Of a stretch of DNA of 64,000 nucleotides, positions 37,111 to 45,890 are shown piece by piece. Source of the DNA: Longimicrobiales bacterium (lineage in GTDB: Bacteria; Gemmatimonadota; Gemmatimonadetes; Longimicrobiales; Gaopeijiaceae); contig CATQHQ010000002.1 in assembly GCA_958296005.1 (NCBI GenBank), forward strand, positions 310,001 to 374,000. Reading direction: 5' to 3'. Numbering within the stretch: position 1 is the stretch's first letter; the number at the start of each line of letters is the position of its first letter. The notes under the pieces are model-generated. The model was not told the origin of the DNA. It ran no database searches and saw only the letters and a program-made list of their open reading frames with translations. The position numbers and the translations under genes are program-made.

Positions 37111-38304
37111 TCAGCCCAGGCTCATGCGTTCGATCCCGACCACCCGGTCGTAGACCACGTAGAGGACCAGAACGCCCGCCAGCAGGATGCCGCCCAGGGC
37201 CGCGGCCAGCCCCCAGTTGAGCGACGTCTGCATGTGGTAGGCGATCATGTTGGAGATGAGCTGGCCCGTGCTGCCGCCCACCAGCGCCGGCGTGATGTAG
37301 AAGCCGATCGCCAGGATGAACACCAGAAGCGAGCCGGCGCCCACCCCGGGCAGCGTCTGGGGCCAGTAGACCTTGCGGAACGCCTGGAACGGCCCCGCGC
37401 CCAGCGATGCGGCGGCGCTCATGTGCCGGCGCGGGATCGAGCGCATGACCGAATAGAGCGGCAGAACCATGAACGGCAGCAGCACGTGGGTCATCGCCAC
37501 GAAGGTGCCGGTCATGTTGTACACCATGGCCAGGCGCCCGTCGTCGCCGAGCAGCCCCAGAGCGACGAGCACGTCGTTGATCACGCCCTGGGTCTGAAGC
37601 AGCACGATCCACGACGTGGTGCGCACCAGAAGCGACGTCCAGAACGGAACGAGCACCAACGCCAGCAAGAGGTTCTGACGGTGGGGCGGGGCATGGGCGA
37701 TCAGGTGGGCCACCGGGTACCCGAGAAGCAGGCACAGGAAGGTGATGCCCAGGCTGATCCACAGCGTGCGCCACAGGAGCGCCAGATAGATGCGCCGCTC
37801 CTCCGGCTGGCGGCCGACGGAGCGGTCCGGCAGCCACTGCAGGTCGACGGCGTTCAAGTAGTGGCGCGAAGTGAACCGGTCGCCAGCGCTCTGGATGGCG
37901 TGCCACGTTTCGGGCTCGTCCCACGCCTCGTGGAGGTTGGACAGCACGTCGCGCCAAGGCGCCGCTGCGTCCTCGGGCATCCGCCGCGCGGTGCGGGTGA
38001 GGGCGCTCCGTAGGCCGGATCGGACGCGGTTCACCCGACTGGCGACTTGGCCCAGCGTCCGTTCTTCGTTGGCGCGCACAAGGTCCCTCGCCACCGCCTC
38101 GTACGCGACTTCGTCCGGCAGTCCCTGACCGTCCCAGCCGGCGAGGGCCTCCATCGTCTCGGGCAGTGCGTCCGCCACTACGGGATCGTGGACGCTGCGG
38201 ACCAGCATCGTGCCCAACGGCGCGATGAAGGTGACCAAGACGAACGCCAGCAAGGGCAGTACCAGCAACCCAGTGCGCAGCCGGATGCGCCCGGGCGCCT
38301 TCAC
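37111..38304 (-). CDS. ABC transporter permease, PotB type, with a large periplasmic insertion
   Basis: Permease of 397 residues, longer than typical PotB (about 280-310). After the first helix (about 10-35) there is a soluble stretch of about 140 residues containing ALPETMEALAGWDGQGLPDE and a basic segment, then five more helices. The EAA loop is AAASLGAGPFQAFRKVYWPQ. A similar insertion occurs in a known polyamine-type permease subfamily and may contact the binding protein. The GTG at 38304 overlaps the binding-protein stop (GTGA). It would heterodimerise with the PotC-type protein. Confidence 0.9.
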   Translation of the reverse strand: MKAPGRIRLRTGLLVLPLLAFVLVTFIAPLGTMLVRSVHDPVVADALPETMEALAGWDGQGLPDEVAYEAVARDLVRANEERTLGQVASRVNRVRSGLRSALTRTARRMPEDAAAPWRDVLSNLHEAWDEPETWHAIQSAGDRFTSRHYLNAVDLQWLPDRSVGRQPEERRIYLALLWRTLWISLGITFLCLLLGYPVAHLIAHAPPHRQNLLLALVLVPFWTSLLVRTTSWIVLLQTQGVINDVLVALGLLGDDGRLAMVYNMTGTFVAMTHVLLPFMVLPLYSVMRSIPRRHMSAAASLGAGPFQAFRKVYWPQTLPGVGAGSLLVFILAIGFYITPALVGGSTGQLISNMIAYHMQTSLNWGLAAALGGILLAGVLVLYVVYDRVVGIERMSLG

Positions 38305-39395
38305 CGAGCCAGCCACGCGGCGAAGATCTCGTTCATCTCGTCGCCGTTGTCGCTCCACCACTTCCAGTCGCTCTGGATCCCCCGGGCAAAGTTCTCCGGG
38401 TTGGTGGGCAGGTGCGGCAGCATGTCGATGCCCGTCTCCAAGTGTTTGTCCACCAGCCGCATGGCGGAGCGTCGGGCCGGCCCGTACGAGATGTACTTGG
38501 CGATGCTGCCGATATGGCGGGGCGACGAAGCGAACGCCACGAAACGCAAAGCCGCATCCAGGTTGCGAGTGCCCGCAACGATGACGAACTGGCCCACGCC
38601 GAGGATCTGGCCGTCCCAAACGATCTCGAACGGCTGGTTCTCCAGCACTTGCGCGTTGAAGATGCGGCCGTTGTAGGCCGAGGTCATGACCACCTCGCCG
38701 TCGGCCAGGAGTTGGGGCGCCTGCGCACTGGCTTCCCACCAGACGATCTGGTCCTTGATCGTGTCCAGCTTGCGCAACGCGCGACGCACGCCCTCGCGGG
38801 TGTCCAGGGTCGCGTACACTTGATCCAGAGGCACTCCGTCGGCGATCAGCGCCCGCTCCAGGTTTTCCTGCGGCGTGCGCTTCATGCCTCGGCGGCCCGG
38901 GAACTTCTCCAGATCGAAGAAGTCGCTCATGGTGGCGGGCTTTTCGCCTGGGAAGCGAGACCGGTCGTAGGCGTAGATCGTCGAGTAGAAGTTGGTGCCG
39001 ACGCCGCACTCCGTCAGGGAGTAAGGTGTGAAGTCCTCTTCCAACGGAGTTCCGTCGTCCGAAGGCACCAGAACAGCCGGATCGATCGGCTCCAGGAGGC
39101 CGTCGTCGCAAGCGCGCGCCGCGTCGGCCAAGTCGATGTCCACCACGTCCCAGTAGACGTTGCCGATGTCGGCCTGTGCGCGAATCTGGGCCAGTCCGCC
39201 GCTGTAGTCCTCCACGTTGATTTCAATGCCGGTCTCGGCGGTGAACGGCTCGAACCACGCCTTGGCGGAAGCTTCGCCGTACGAACCGCCCCACGTGACG
39301 ATCGTCAGCTGGGCGACGACGCCGGAGGGAGCAAGAGCTGGCGCGGCCAGAGCCAAAGCCAGGACCAGGGCGCGGCGTCGGGCAGCGCCGGTCAC
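38301..39395 (-). CDS. Extracellular solute-binding protein, PotD type (second tandem copy)
   Basis: Periplasmic binding protein of 364 residues with a cleavable signal ending about GVVAQ. The mature start LTIVTWGGSYGEASAKAW is the conserved SBP_bac_8/PotD opening. It shares long blocks with its neighbour, such as ETGI, GGLAQIRAQ, GRIFNAQVLENQP and RKLDTIKDQ, so the pair arose by duplication. Polyamine, opine or related cation ligands are the family norm. The start is a GTG overlapping the upstream stop by four bases. Differences between the copies are concentrated after residue 120, hinting at different ligands. Confidence 0.9.
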   Translation of the reverse strand: MTGAARRRALVLALALAAPALAPSGVVAQLTIVTWGGSYGEASAKAWFEPFTAETGIEINVEDYSGGLAQIRAQADIGNVYWDVVDIDLADAARACDDGLLEPIDPAVLVPSDDGTPLEEDFTPYSLTECGVGTNFYSTIYAYDRSRFPGEKPATMSDFFDLEKFPGRRGMKRTPQENLERALIADGVPLDQVYATLDTREGVRRALRKLDTIKDQIVWWEASAQAPQLLADGEVVMTSAYNGRIFNAQVLENQPFEIVWDGQILGVGQFVIVAGTRNLDAALRFVAFASSPRHIGSIAKYISYGPARRSAMRLVDKHLETGIDMLPHLPTNPENFARGIQSDWKWWSDNGDEMNEIFAAWLAR

Positions 39396-40501
39396 GGGCG
39401 AGCCAGCCAGGCGCTGAAGCGCTCAAGGAACTCGTCCTTGTGGTCGCTCCACCATGCGTGGTTGCGCGGGATGCTGCGCCCCGGCCGGTCGTTGGTGGGC
39501 ATGTGCGGTCCCATCTCGATGCCGACCTCCTTGTGCGTGGACACCAAGGCGATGCCGGAGCGCCGCACCGGGCTGTAGGCGATGTAGCCGGCGAGCCCGG
39601 CCATCGACTCGGGGCGCGTGGCGAAGGCGATGAACTGCTTCGCAAGCTCCAGCCTGGGCGTGCCCGCAACGATCACCAGCTGGTTCACGCCTTTGATCTG
39701 TCCGTCCCAGACGATCTCGAGAGGCTGGTTCTCCAGCACCTGCGCGTTGAAGATGCGACCGTTCCAAGCGGTGCTCATGACCACTTCGCGGTCGGCCAGC
39801 ATCTGCGGTGGCTGGGCGCCGGCCTCCCACCAGATCACCTGATCCTTGATCGTGTCCAGCTTGCGGAACGCGCGGTCCCTGCCTTCCGGCGTATCCAGCA
39901 CGTCGTACAGGTCTTCGACGGGCACGCCGTCGGCCATGAGGGCGAACTCCACGTTGTCGCGGGGCATCCGGCGCATGGCCCGGCGCCCAGGGAACTTCTG
40001 CAAGTCGAAGAAGTCGTCGATCGTCGTGGGCCTGTCGCCGGGGAAGCTCTCCGTGTTGTAGGCGTAGATCGACGAGCCCGAAGACGTGCCTACGCCGCAT
40101 TCTGTCCAAGTGCCGGGCAAGAAGTCTTCCGTGGCGGGCTCGCCGTTGGGGCCGGGCACGAACAAGCTGGGGTCCAGCGGCTCGAGCAAGCCTTCCTCGC
40201 ATCCCTGAACCGCTTCGTCGATGTCCAAGTCCACGACGTCCCAGTGGACGTTGCCGATCTCGACTTGGGCGCGAATCTGGGCCAAGCCTCCGTTGTAGTC
40301 CTCCAAGCTGATCCGGATGCCCGTCTCTTCCGTGAAGGACTCGTGGTAGCCCAGCACGCAGGCGCGGGCGTACGAGCCGCCCCAGGACACCACGGTGACG
40401 GCTTCTTGTGCGGCGGCTGCGAGGGGCAGCGCGACGCCCAGCACCGACAGCGCAACGGCTGCCGCCTGCCAAGCGCCCGTTCGGCGCGGCGTGGTGTTCA
40501 T
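39392..40501 (-). CDS. Extracellular solute-binding protein, PotD type (first tandem copy)
   Basis: Periplasmic ligand-binding subunit of 369 residues with a signal peptide ending in AAAAQ. The mature protein opens EAVTVVSWGGSYARACVLGY, with ETGIRISLEDYNGGLAQIRA and CGVGTSSGSSIYAYNTESFP downstream. It is paralogous to the next gene. Having two binding proteins for one permease pair is unusual and may widen the substrate range. The ATG at 40501 overlaps the ATPase stop (ATGA), so it is the second gene of the operon. Confidence 0.9.
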   Translation of the reverse strand: MNTTPRRTGAWQAAAVALSVLGVALPLAAAAQEAVTVVSWGGSYARACVLGYHESFTEETGIRISLEDYNGGLAQIRAQVEIGNVHWDVVDLDIDEAVQGCEEGLLEPLDPSLFVPGPNGEPATEDFLPGTWTECGVGTSSGSSIYAYNTESFPGDRPTTIDDFFDLQKFPGRRAMRRMPRDNVEFALMADGVPVEDLYDVLDTPEGRDRAFRKLDTIKDQVIWWEAGAQPPQMLADREVVMSTAWNGRIFNAQVLENQPLEIVWDGQIKGVNQLVIVAGTPRLELAKQFIAFATRPESMAGLAGYIAYSPVRRSGIALVSTHKEVGIEMGPHMPTNDRPGRSIPRNHAWWSDHKDEFLERFSAWLARP

Positions 40502-41604
40502 GCGTCTTCCTCTTCGTCGGCGTTGAGGGCGCGGCAGTCCGTCGGCGTCCATCCGATCCGTATGCGGTCGCCCTCCAGCACGGCGCCGTGGCCCACCACG
40601 TTGGGGATCTTGGCGACGAAGTCCGTGCGGCCGCACACGGCCAGCCGGAGGCGCAGGTGGTCGCCCAAAAACGTCATGTCCTCAATGTCCGCCTCGAGTT
40701 CGTTGGTGTACTGCCCGGGCTTGGGCGCCACCGCCACGCGCTCGGGCCGGATCGACAAGGTGGTGGCGTCTCCCGGGCTACAGGGCACCGCCCGCAGCGC
40801 TTGTACGATCTGGCCGCCGGTCTCGACGCGGCAGATGTCGCCGTCGATCTCCTGCACGCGGCCGTGGAGCCGGTTGTTCTCGCCGATGAAGCGGGCCACA
40901 AAGGAGCGCATCGGCTCTTCGTAAAGGGCCTCGGGTCCATCGGTCTGCTCCACCATGCCGTCCCGCAGCACGGCGATCCGGTCCGACATGACCATCGCCT
41001 CCTGCTGGTCGTGGGTCACGTAGACCATCGTGACGCCCAGGGTGCGGTGGATGCGGCGGATCTCGTACTGCATCTCTTCGCGCAACCGGCGGTCCAGTGC
41101 GCCCAAGGGCTCGTCCATGAGCACCAGATCGGGCTCGAACACCAGGGCCCGGGCGATCGCCACCCGCTGCTGCTGGCCCCCCGAAAGCTGGCCGGGACGT
41201 CGGTCTTCCATGCCGTCGAGCCGCACCAGGCGCAGAACTCGCTCGACCCGCTCCCGTTGCTGCTCCTTGTCCATGCCCCGGACTTCCAGAGGGAACGCCA
41301 AGTTGCCGCCCACCGTCATATGGGGGAAGAGGGCGTAGTTCTGGAACACCATGCCGATGCCCCGCTTCCGGGGCGGCAGATCGTGGACCGAGCCGCCGTC
41401 AATACGGATGGTGCCGGCCGTCAGCGCCTCGAAGCCGGCCAACATCATGAGGCACGTGGTCTTCCCGGAACCCGACGGTCCCAGCATCGTCAGGAACTCG
41501 CCCCGAGCCACCTCCAGATTCAAGTCGCTGATGACCATGTTCCGGCCATCGAAGCTCTTGGACACGTTCTCGAAGGCGACGTGGGCGGTGTCGTTGGGGT
41601 TCAC
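40498..41604 (-). CDS. ABC transporter ATPase, PotA type
   Basis: Energy-coupling subunit of the polyamine-type importer, 368 residues. Seen: Walker [10 protein letters not shown] (about 43-51), the Q-loop [12 protein letters not shown], the signature [15 protein letters not shown], Walker [13 protein letters not shown] and the switch VTHDQQEA. After about residue 240 there is a C-terminal TOBE-like regulatory beta domain. The GTG at 41604 gives [20 protein letters not shown], the normal PotA opening. It is the promoter-proximal gene of an eight-gene, all-overlapping minus-strand operon reaching 33431; 91 bases separate it from the creatininase gene. Confidence 0.94.
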   Translation of the reverse strand: MNPNDTAHVAFENVSKSFDGRNMVISDLNLEVARGEFLTMLGPSGSGKTTCLMMLAGFEALTAGTIRIDGGSVHDLPPRKRGIGMVFQNYALFPHMTVGGNLAFPLEVRGMDKEQQRERVERVLRLVRLDGMEDRRPGQLSGGQQQRVAIARALVFEPDLVLMDEPLGALDRRLREEMQYEIRRIHRTLGVTMVYVTHDQQEAMVMSDRIAVLRDGMVEQTDGPEALYEEPMRSFVARFIGENNRLHGRVQEIDGDICRVETGGQIVQALRAVPCSPGDATTLSIRPERVAVAPKPGQYTNELEADIEDMTFLGDHLRLRLAVCGRTDFVAKIPNVVGHGAVLEGDRIRIGWTPTDCRALNADEEEDA

Positions 41605-41695
41605 GGGGCGCGGCCTGTCGAGAGGAGCACTCGCTTGGAAACTCCCAAAGATACCGTTCCGCCGAGGTATGGTCCAGCCGGTGGCCGGCCTCGCG

Positions 41696-42520
41696 CTAAC
41701 GCTCCCCGACCAGCGTCCGGATCTGGCGGACCGCCGCCGCCACCCGCATCTCCATGCCCACGCGACCGTACTCCGCCGATGCCCGCGTCGGGTCCCCCGA
41801 GACGCCGCTTTCCTCGAAGCCGCCTCCGGGAGCAAGCTGGTCCTGCCGGACGTGTCGGGCCTCGACGTACAGGAGGATCGACGTGTCGGAGATTCCCGCG
41901 TGCCTCCCGATCGTCTCCTCCGTCTCCCCTTGCTCCATCAGCCAGTCCCTGAATCCGTTGGCCGAGTAGTAGTCGCCTACGAAGTGGACCCGAGCGCCCT
42001 CGCCTTGCCACTCCTCGTTGAGCATCGTCGCGACCGCTTCCATCCCCCGCTGGTTTCCCCCGCTGTCGCCGATGAAGACCACGTCCGTGAAGCCGTGGGC
42101 CCGGAAGCTCCGGGCGGCGTACTCCACAAGCTTCATGAAGTACTCGTTGGGCAGGGTAACCGTTCCCGCGTACCGCATGTGACCTGAAGGCGGGTCCACG
42201 TCTCCCTCGGGCACGTAGGTCACGGTTGGCGCCACGAGGGCGTTGCCCAGCTCCCGGGCGATCCGCTTCGACGCCTCCTCCACGATGTAGCGGTGCTTGC
42301 CCGTCACCATGTGGGGGCCGTTCTGCTCGGTTCCCGCGGTGGGGAGAACGACGGTGGTGGCCCCGGCGTCGATGGCGGCCCGGACCTCGGTCCAGGTCAT
42401 CTCCTCGATGAAGACCGGGGGAAGGTCGGCAGCGGTCTGGTCGGCGCCGCCGGGCGCGTCCTCGGGTTCTCCGCTGACGCACGCAGCCAGGGCGAAGGCG
42501 GCGAACGCGACGGCCCTCAT
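41696..42520 (-). CDS. Creatininase-family hydrolase with lipoprotein signal
   Basis: Metal-dependent amidohydrolase of the creatininase family, whose members hydrolyse creatinine or cyclic amides or cleave peptides (MftE). The 274-residue product has a short signal with lipobox FALAAC. Seen: VVLPTAGTEQNGPHMVTGKH, in which family members place a metal-binding Glu and His, then GNALVAPTVTYVPEGDVDP, GDSGGNQRGMEAV and a later acidic motif. A membrane-anchored, exported creatininase is uncommon. The ATG overlaps the upstream lectin-like gene's stop (ATGA), so the two are co-translated. The substrate is unknown. Confidence 0.83.
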   Translation of the reverse strand: MRAVAFAAFALAACVSGEPEDAPGGADQTAADLPPVFIEEMTWTEVRAAIDAGATTVVLPTAGTEQNGPHMVTGKHRYIVEEASKRIARELGNALVAPTVTYVPEGDVDPPSGHMRYAGTVTLPNEYFMKLVEYAARSFRAHGFTDVVFIGDSGGNQRGMEAVATMLNEEWQGEGARVHFVGDYYSANGFRDWLMEQGETEETIGRHAGISDTSILLYVEARHVRQDQLAPGGGFEESGVSGDPTRASAEYGRVGMEMRVAAAVRQIRTLVGER

Positions 42521-43188
42521 CCGGCGGGCGCGAAGCAGTAGAAGAAGCCGTTGCCGCCCGTTCCCTGAAGGTCCTGCTGGCTGCAACCCCGGGACGAGTG
42601 GGCGGAGTTCCACGACGTGGGGTTCTGGCCGCCGCCGGTCCGGTCGTGGTGACCGACGCGGGTGCTGCCGGAGCCGTTGCTGGTCCAGTTCTCGCAGTTG
42701 TCGTAGTCCGAATCGGTGAACGCGGTGCCGTCCATATTCGACCCGGTAAGGATGTCGTGCATGTTCGGGTCGTCGCCTCGGCCGTTCACCGGGTCGCCCT
42801 TCTCCGTAAGGATCGTCTCCTTGGTGAGGTTGGCCGCGTCGGAGTGGAGCTCGTCCACGTCGGCTGCGACCAGCACGCCGGCTTGGTTGTGCCACGGTCC
42901 GTCGCCGATCCGGTCGCGGGCGTGAACGGCAGCGCTCCCGTCTTCGTCGATCGTGCTCAGGTAAGCCTTCCACCCGAGACCGCCCGCGCCTTGGGCGTAC
43001 GCGAGCGTCTCGCAATGGGCGTCGGCACCCTCGAGTCCGCCCAGGTTGGCGCCGTCCCCAGGTCCCTCGCTGGTGATGAAGAAGTTCATGTCGGCGCTCT
43101 GGGCCGCGACGGGCGAGGCGATGGGGGTTAGGGCGGCCAACGCCAGGGCGGAGGCGACGAAGATCGTTGCGAGTCTCGTGTCTCTCAT
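42517..43188 (-). CDS. Secreted lectin-like (C-type lectin/DUF1554-like) protein
   Basis: Exported protein of 223 residues with a clear signal peptide (ALALAALTPIASPVAAQ). The mature part resembles C-type lectin-like or endostatin-like domains: FFITSEGPGDGANLGGLEGA near the start, a conserved HCETLAYAQGAGGLGWKAYL, then CENWTSNG and a closing CSQQDLQGTGGNGFFYCF with cysteines placed for disulfides. It presumably binds sugar or a surface. It is co-translated with the creatininase-family gene, which may act on the bound target. I do not recognise an experimentally studied homologue. Confidence 0.7.
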   Translation of the reverse strand: MRDTRLATIFVASALALAALTPIASPVAAQSADMNFFITSEGPGDGANLGGLEGADAHCETLAYAQGAGGLGWKAYLSTIDEDGSAAVHARDRIGDGPWHNQAGVLVAADVDELHSDAANLTKETILTEKGDPVNGRGDDPNMHDILTGSNMDGTAFTDSDYDNCENWTSNGSGSTRVGHHDRTGGGQNPTSWNSAHSSRGCSQQDLQGTGGNGFFYCFAPAG

Positions 43189-43231
43189 GATCGGTATTCT
43201 CCTGTGCGTTTCTTGGTGAGTGCTGCTCGGC

Positions 43232-44410
43232 TCAGTTGCCCTGGCGTCCCGGCCATGGCGCGCCTTGGTCCATCGCGACGACGGGTCCCACCCCCATGTG
43301 AACGAACTTCTGGACGCGCTTCCCTTCGTAGGTCTCGGTGGTGTAGATGTTGCCCTGCGAGTCCGTGGCGATGCTGTGGACCGCGAAGAAGAGACCCGGC
43401 TGGCGCCCGCCGTCGCCGAAGGTGGTGAGGATCTCCAGCGATTCTCGATCCATCACGTACACCTTCATGTTCTTGCCGTCGGCCACGTACATGTACTCCT
43501 GCTCCGGGTCCCGCGAGAAGGCGATGTCCCAGACCGAGCCGTCGCCCAAGGTCAGGGGGGCGACGACCTTCTCGGTCACGAAGGTGCCGTCGGTGCGGAA
43601 GACCTGGATGCGGTCGTTGGCGCGGTCGCACACGTACACCAGCCCGTCGTTGGACGGATCGGCGCAGTGGACGGGGTTGCGGAACTGCTGGGCAGGGGGC
43701 GCCTCGGGGTCGTAGCGGCCCATGTTCTCGTCGCTGGGTTCGTTGCCGTAGGCGCCCCAGTAGCGCTTGAACTCGCCCGTGGCGATGTCCAGAACCGCAA
43801 CCCGCTTGTTGGCGTAGCCGTCGGCCAGGTACGCCTCGTTGGCGGAGGCGTCGAAGGAGATCTTGGCGACTCGGCCGAAGTGCTCGCGGCTGTTGCTGTT
43901 CGTAGGCTGGCCGGCCTCGCCGATCTGCATGAGAAACTCGCCGTCGCGGCTGAACTTGAGGATCTGGGAGTCTCCCGCTCCGTTGCCGCCGATCCAGATG
44001 TTGTCCATGGGGTCGACGGTGATCCCGTGGTTGGACGAGGGCCAGTCGTACCCCTCGCCGGGTCCGCCCCAGCTGTTGACCAAGTTGCCTTCCGGATCGA
44101 ACTCCAGTACGTAGGGGGCCGGCAGGCAGCACTCGCCCGTGGGCGGGTCCGTGGCCGCGCCGATCTCCGTGCGCTCGTTGAGGGGCGCTTGGCGGTGGAT
44201 GACGAACACGTGATCCCGGGAGTCCACGCCCACGCCCACCACGGAGCCCAGCACCCAGTGGTTGGGAAGGGGCTGGGGCCAGAACGGGTCGACCTCGAAG
44301 ATCGGCGCGTCGGCTGCTGCCGCTGCGGCGTTTTGGAGGCGGGCTTGGCGGAAGTAGGCGGTGGCCAGGGCGGCGACGAGAACGGCGCCGATGATCACGT
44401 TGCGCTTCAT
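43232..44410 (-). CDS. Membrane-anchored NHL/six-bladed beta-propeller protein
   Basis: Extracytoplasmic beta-propeller of 392 residues with an N-terminal hydrophobic anchor (about 5-20). NHL-type repeats recur: VLEFDPEGNLVNSWG, ITVDPMDNIWIGG, ILKFSRDGEFLMQIG and DRIQVFRTDGTFVTEKV. The family includes peptidyl-alpha-hydroxyglycine alpha-amidating lyase-like proteins, but the catalytic metal ligands of that enzyme cannot be confirmed by eye. It is divergent from the HupE-type gene, and a second NHL protein lies just downstream of that gene, so a shared role near the membrane is plausible. Confidence 0.82.
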   Translation of the reverse strand: MKRNVIIGAVLVAALATAYFRQARLQNAAAAAADAPIFEVDPFWPQPLPNHWVLGSVVGVGVDSRDHVFVIHRQAPLNERTEIGAATDPPTGECCLPAPYVLEFDPEGNLVNSWGGPGEGYDWPSSNHGITVDPMDNIWIGGNGAGDSQILKFSRDGEFLMQIGEAGQPTNSNSREHFGRVAKISFDASANEAYLADGYANKRVAVLDIATGEFKRYWGAYGNEPSDENMGRYDPEAPPAQQFRNPVHCADPSNDGLVYVCDRANDRIQVFRTDGTFVTEKVVAPLTLGDGSVWDIAFSRDPEQEYMYVADGKNMKVYVMDRESLEILTTFGDGGRQPGLFFAVHSIATDSQGNIYTTETYEGKRVQKFVHMGVGPVVAMDQGAPWPGRQGN

Positions 44411-44511
44411 GGGGGGACTCCGTAGTGGAACGACGAGGCTCGCGGGCAACGGCAAAGTACGGCTGGACTCGGCTTTCCGCCACGGGGCGGCGGCTCGGTC
44501 TTCCAGCGAGG

Positions 44512-45834
44512 ATGCTCCTCGGGGCTCCGCTGGCGGCGGCAGCGCTCCTCGCCTTTCCCTCTCGGCCCGGTGCCCACGAGGTTCCCGCGGACGTGGTGGT
44601 GCGTGTCTTCGCGAAGGCGGCGGACGGCGCTCTACAGCTGGTCGTGCGGGTTCCCCTCGTGTCGATGCGGGACGTGGACTTCCCAACAAGGGGGCCCGGC
44701 TACCTGGACCTGGAGGCCGCGCGTCCCCTCCTCGCCAGCCAAGCCGCCCTTTGGCTGGGCGACTACGTCGCGCTCTACGAGGGCTCGGCTCGCCTCCCGG
44801 ACCCCGTCGTGGTCGGCGCCCGCGTCTCGCTTCCGTCGGACTTGTCCTTCCGGGACTACGACCTCGCCCTGGCCCACGTGAACGGTCCCCGCCTGCCGCC
44901 CACCACCGACCTGTTGCTGGAGCAGGCCATGTTGGACGTCGTCCTCCGCACGCCCGTCGCGTCGGAAGCGTCGCGCTTCTCCATCGACCCGGCGTGGGCC
45001 CACCTGGGCGTCCGCACCACCACCGTCCTGCGCTACCTGACTCCCGGCGGAGCGGAGCGGGTGTACCAGTACGACGGCTACCCCGGCCGCGTCCGCTTGG
45101 ACCCGCGCTGGCACCAGGCCTTCGCGCGCTTCGTGTCCCTCGGCTTCACGCATATCCTGAACGGGCTCGACCACATCCTCTTCCTGCTCTGCCTGGTGGT
45201 TCCGCTGCGGCGCTTCTGGCCCCTCGTGTCGGTGGTCACCGCGTTCACCGTCGCCCACTCGATCACGCTTGCGGCGTCGGTGCTGGGGGTGGCGCCCAAC
45301 GCCCTTTGGTTCCCGCCCCTCGTCGAGACGTTGATCGCCGCGTCGATCCTCTACATGGCGTTCGAGAACATTCTGGCCAAGAAGCTGGCCCGGCGGTGGA
45401 TGTGGGCGTTCGGCTTCGGCCTGGTCCACGGCTTCGGGTTCTCGTTCCTCTTGCAGGAGTCGCTGCAGTTTGCGGGCTCGCACCTGTACGCTTCGCTGCT
45501 GGCGTTCAACGTGGGTGTGGAGCTCGGCCAGCTGACGATGCTGGCGATCATGGTTCCGGGGCTGGCGCTGATCTTTGCGAAGGCTCCGCGTCCCCGAGTC
45601 GTCGGGATCGTGACGTCGGCGCTTGTGGCCCATGCGGCGTGGCACTGGACCGCCGAGCGCTGGGGAAGGCTGACGGCCTACGACTTCCGCCCCCCCGCGT
45701 GGGATGCGGCGTTCTGGGCCGCGGTCCTCCGCTGGACGATGCTGGCGCTGATCGTGGCGGCGACCGCTTGGGCGATCGCTGGAGTCTACCGTCGGGTCGG
45801 GAAGCGGCTGGCGGAACGGCGTGCTGGACGATAG
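44512..45834 (+). CDS. HupE/UreJ_2-type integral membrane protein
   Basis: Membrane protein of 440 residues related to the HupE/UreJ_2 group, some of which move nickel or other metals. A signal (LLGAPLAAAALLAF) leads into an extracytoplasmic beta-rich domain of about 200 residues, then about eight helices. The diagnostic GFTHILNGLDHILFLLCLV begins the membrane part, and LVHGFGFSF follows with conserved histidines. Start choice: the frame opens with GTG at 44425, but ATG at 44512 gives a standard signal. Both NHL proteins flank it. The cargo is not determinable. Confidence 0.82.
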   Translation: MLLGAPLAAAALLAFPSRPGAHEVPADVVVRVFAKAADGALQLVVRVPLVSMRDVDFPTRGPGYLDLEAARPLLASQAALWLGDYVALYEGSARLPDPVVVGARVSLPSDLSFRDYDLALAHVNGPRLPPTTDLLLEQAMLDVVLRTPVASEASRFSIDPAWAHLGVRTTTVLRYLTPGGAERVYQYDGYPGRVRLDPRWHQAFARFVSLGFTHILNGLDHILFLLCLVVPLRRFWPLVSVVTAFTVAHSITLAASVLGVAPNALWFPPLVETLIAASILYMAFENILAKKLARRWMWAFGFGLVHGFGFSFLLQESLQFAGSHLYASLLAFNVGVELGQLTMLAIMVPGLALIFAKAPRPRVVGIVTSALVAHAAWHWTAERWGRLTAYDFRPPAWDAAFWAAVLRWTMLALIVAATAWAIAGVYRRVGKRLAERRAGR

Positions 45835-45890
45835 GATACGGTCGCCGCGAATGGCCACGGCCAGCCCATCCCCAACCGAAGGAAACGACG

